In this document: positions 62,201 to 64,000 of the stretch, one piece after another
How positions within the stretch are numbered: the first letter of the stretch is position 1
How the letters are laid out: each line of letters starts with the position of its first letter
The notes under the pieces: model-generated
Seen by the model: the letters and a program-made list of their open reading frames with translations, nothing else
What the model was told of the DNA's origin: nothing
The model's database searches: none
Assembly: GCF_000247815.1 (NCBI RefSeq)
Contig: NC_021678.1
Coordinates: 25,063,036 to 25,127,035 of the forward strand
Direction of reading: 5' to 3'
Source: Ficedula albicollis
Taxonomy: Eukaryota > Chordata > Aves > Passeriformes > Muscicapidae
Length of the DNA: 64,000 nucleotides
Made by a program: the position numbers and the translations under genes

Positions 62201-64000
62201 AGAGCCCCCAGAGCTTGGCATGAGCCCTCGAGCTGTAACCACGGCTGGGTGAGGCTGCAGGGGTGAAACCACCTGGGCACTGAAGGGCTTTGCTGCAGCC
62301 CTGAGTCCCAATGCCAAACTCTTGTCCACTTCTTGGTGGCCCTCTAGATTGATGACAGCATTCAAGGAAGGGGTGGTGAGGGGACAAATGAGCCCAGTGT
62401 TTATTCCAGAACTGTACAGAATAGGGCTGGAAGGGACCATCTAACCTCCTTGTGCATTAGGCTTGGCCTAAAGCACCAGATATATTTGATCTGAAACCTA
62501 GTCATGTTTGCATAGAAACAAGCTCGATGAGAGCCAGAATTTCATTGTCTGAAAGTAGGCAGAGACCCAGATCTACTTTGCTGAAAAAGACAAACTATTT
62601 TAGAAGATGTTTTTGGAAATCTAGGCAATCTTCTCAGTGCTGTGCAATGTCTCAGTGTAAATTAAAAATCAATTACTTTCTTTTACACTAAACAATGATT
62701 AAGCTGTTCAAACCACTTGGCAAGCAAACAGCTGCAGCATCCACAGAATGAGAACTTCTGGAAAGGACCATAGTGATTGCTTGGATACTTGTTTTTGATT
62801 AAATTAGAACACACATGTATTTTCCCCTCCTCCTTTCCTCTAGTGGTGAGATGGGTTATCCAGGAAGCTCTGAACTTGTGTTTTACATTCTTGTGCCTAC
62901 CTCTGGACCCATCAAATATAAATATTCGAAAGTTTGACTTCAACTGCTCCCAGTGGTTTCTAGATTCCCAGATGAAATGCTAAACTGCCTAAAAGAGTCT
63001 GAAGATGAAACAAACTCACCAGTAGGAAAGCAGATCTGAATATTGCATATTTTGGTAATTAATAAAAGCACCACCTTTTCAGACCCTTCATAAAAGAAAG
63101 AATCTGTGTATTAAAGCCCCAGATTATCCAGCCAGACTCTGTAGCCATAAAAATCAAAGGCAAACTGTCAGTTCTCCTTCTGCTTTCCTCTCCTCTCCAG
63201 GTGGCAAACTTCTCTTCAAAAAGATTTTTTTTTCCCCTATGGGAACCTAGAAGGAAATCCTGGAAAACAGATAGAGGTTAATATTCTTGATTTGCAACAG
63301 AAAAAGCAGGGGCAGAAATCAAAGTATTTAGCTCATGTAAGGCTGAGTAATCTGCAGGCAGCAAGGTGATGGTTTGTCAAGACATTGGGAAAGTAGCTCT
63401 TAATTCCTCAGTTTGGCTTGTGTCTCTTTTCCTTGTGCAAGAACCCTGCATAAATCACCTCCATCCTCTTTGTAGTGGATTTTTTTTGTGAGTGCCAGGG
63501 TTATATTAATTTTTAACATGCAGTATGTTCTCACCCACAGGCTGAACCCATGCTCAGAGGCAGGGTCTGCTTTAGTCAGGGTGTTTTGAAAGCCCTGCTG
63601 CTGCACATGATCTCCCTATAGATGTGTTTGGGAGGAGTTTTCTGTTGTTTCTGTGATTTTGCTGGTGTGTGGCTGCATGGGATGTCCTGCAGTGGGTCAC
63701 ACAAAGCTCTGCATCCAAAGAGGATGGATGGAATCCCTGTGGGACTGCCAGGTACCTACACTCCACACTCAGCATGCCTCACAGCTCCTGCTTGTGAGAA
63801 ATTTCAGGATACCTCTGTGCCTTCTCCACTCTGGGGCTGGCTAGAGGGCTGCCTGTCCTTCTGTGCAGTTCAGAGAATCCTTTCTAGCTGAACACTGACT
63901 GGGACACTGTGGGACACACAGACCCTGTGCCACAGCTCAGCACAGCAGTGCCTGATGCCTGCAAGAGGCAAACATTGTCTGCTTGTGTGTCATGTCTTTT
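59278..64000. other. Intergenic, about 4.7 kb, no gene recognised
   Basis: Mixed-composition sequence with poly-T tracts near 60641-60661 and 61736-61751 and a possible CR1-type terminus at 62405-62475. No exon, RNA gene or promoter-like CpG cluster is recognised through the end of the window. Confidence 0.5.
62405..62475 (-). mobile_element. Possible CR1 3' terminus, - orientation
   Basis: CAGAATAGGGCTGGAAGGGA followed by CCATCTAACCTCC resembles an inverted CR1 end (…GGTTGGAAGGGACC…CATCTAGTCC…). The similarity fades quickly, so this is a weak call. Confidence 0.35.

Noticed and set aside
31100..64000. Exons of SORCS3 or another downstream gene
   Set aside because: SORCS3 follows CFAP58 in mammals, but I recognised no VPS10, PKD-domain or first-exon-like sequence on either strand in this interval.

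Overview
This window looks like vertebrate nuclear DNA, most likely from a bird and probably a songbird. It carries one long-intron protein gene, no bacterial-type gene packing, and several truncated CR1 retrotransposons in both orientations. CR1 copies are recognisable by their 3' ends, where a 'TTGGACT..ATGATC..TTCCAACC' segment is followed by short ATTCTGTG-type repeats. There is also a solitary LTR. The bird assignment is inference from repeat content and protein similarity recalled from memory; no search was run.

Positions 1-31026 hold the 3' part of one gene on the + strand. I identify it as CFAP58 (old name CCDC147), a coiled-coil protein of cilia and sperm flagella. Seven coding exons can be placed (2167-2305, 2658-2881, 4907-5018, 7223-7327, 24853-24972, 26455-26588, 30759-30879). 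Their splice phases join correctly, they end in a TAG stop, and a polyadenylation signal lies at 31005-31010. Together they encode about 317 residues, the C-terminal third or so of the protein. The first visible exon carries a one-base frame problem in an A-run. The fourth intron is about 17.5 kb and contains tandem duplications and a CR1 copy. The 5' end and promoter of the gene lie to the left of the window.

Positions 31027-64000 appear intergenic. I found no exon, tRNA or rRNA there and no CpG-island-like promoter. The region contains a 0.78 kb tandem duplication just downstream of the gene, CR1 fragments (33336, 38675, 53906, 55046), a perfect (ATCC)43 microsatellite at 48001-48172, a 698-bp near-identical direct repeat pair (54348-55045 and 56077-56774), and a solo LTR at 58405-59277. 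By eye it is richer in G+C than the left half. In mammals the gene downstream of CFAP58 is SORCS3, but no SORCS3 exon was recognised.

The most striking pattern is the number of two-copy, head-to-tail duplications of otherwise non-repetitive DNA. I count sixteen, with unit lengths from 15 to about 780 bp, plus the dispersed 698-bp pair. Most copies differ by only a few substitutions.
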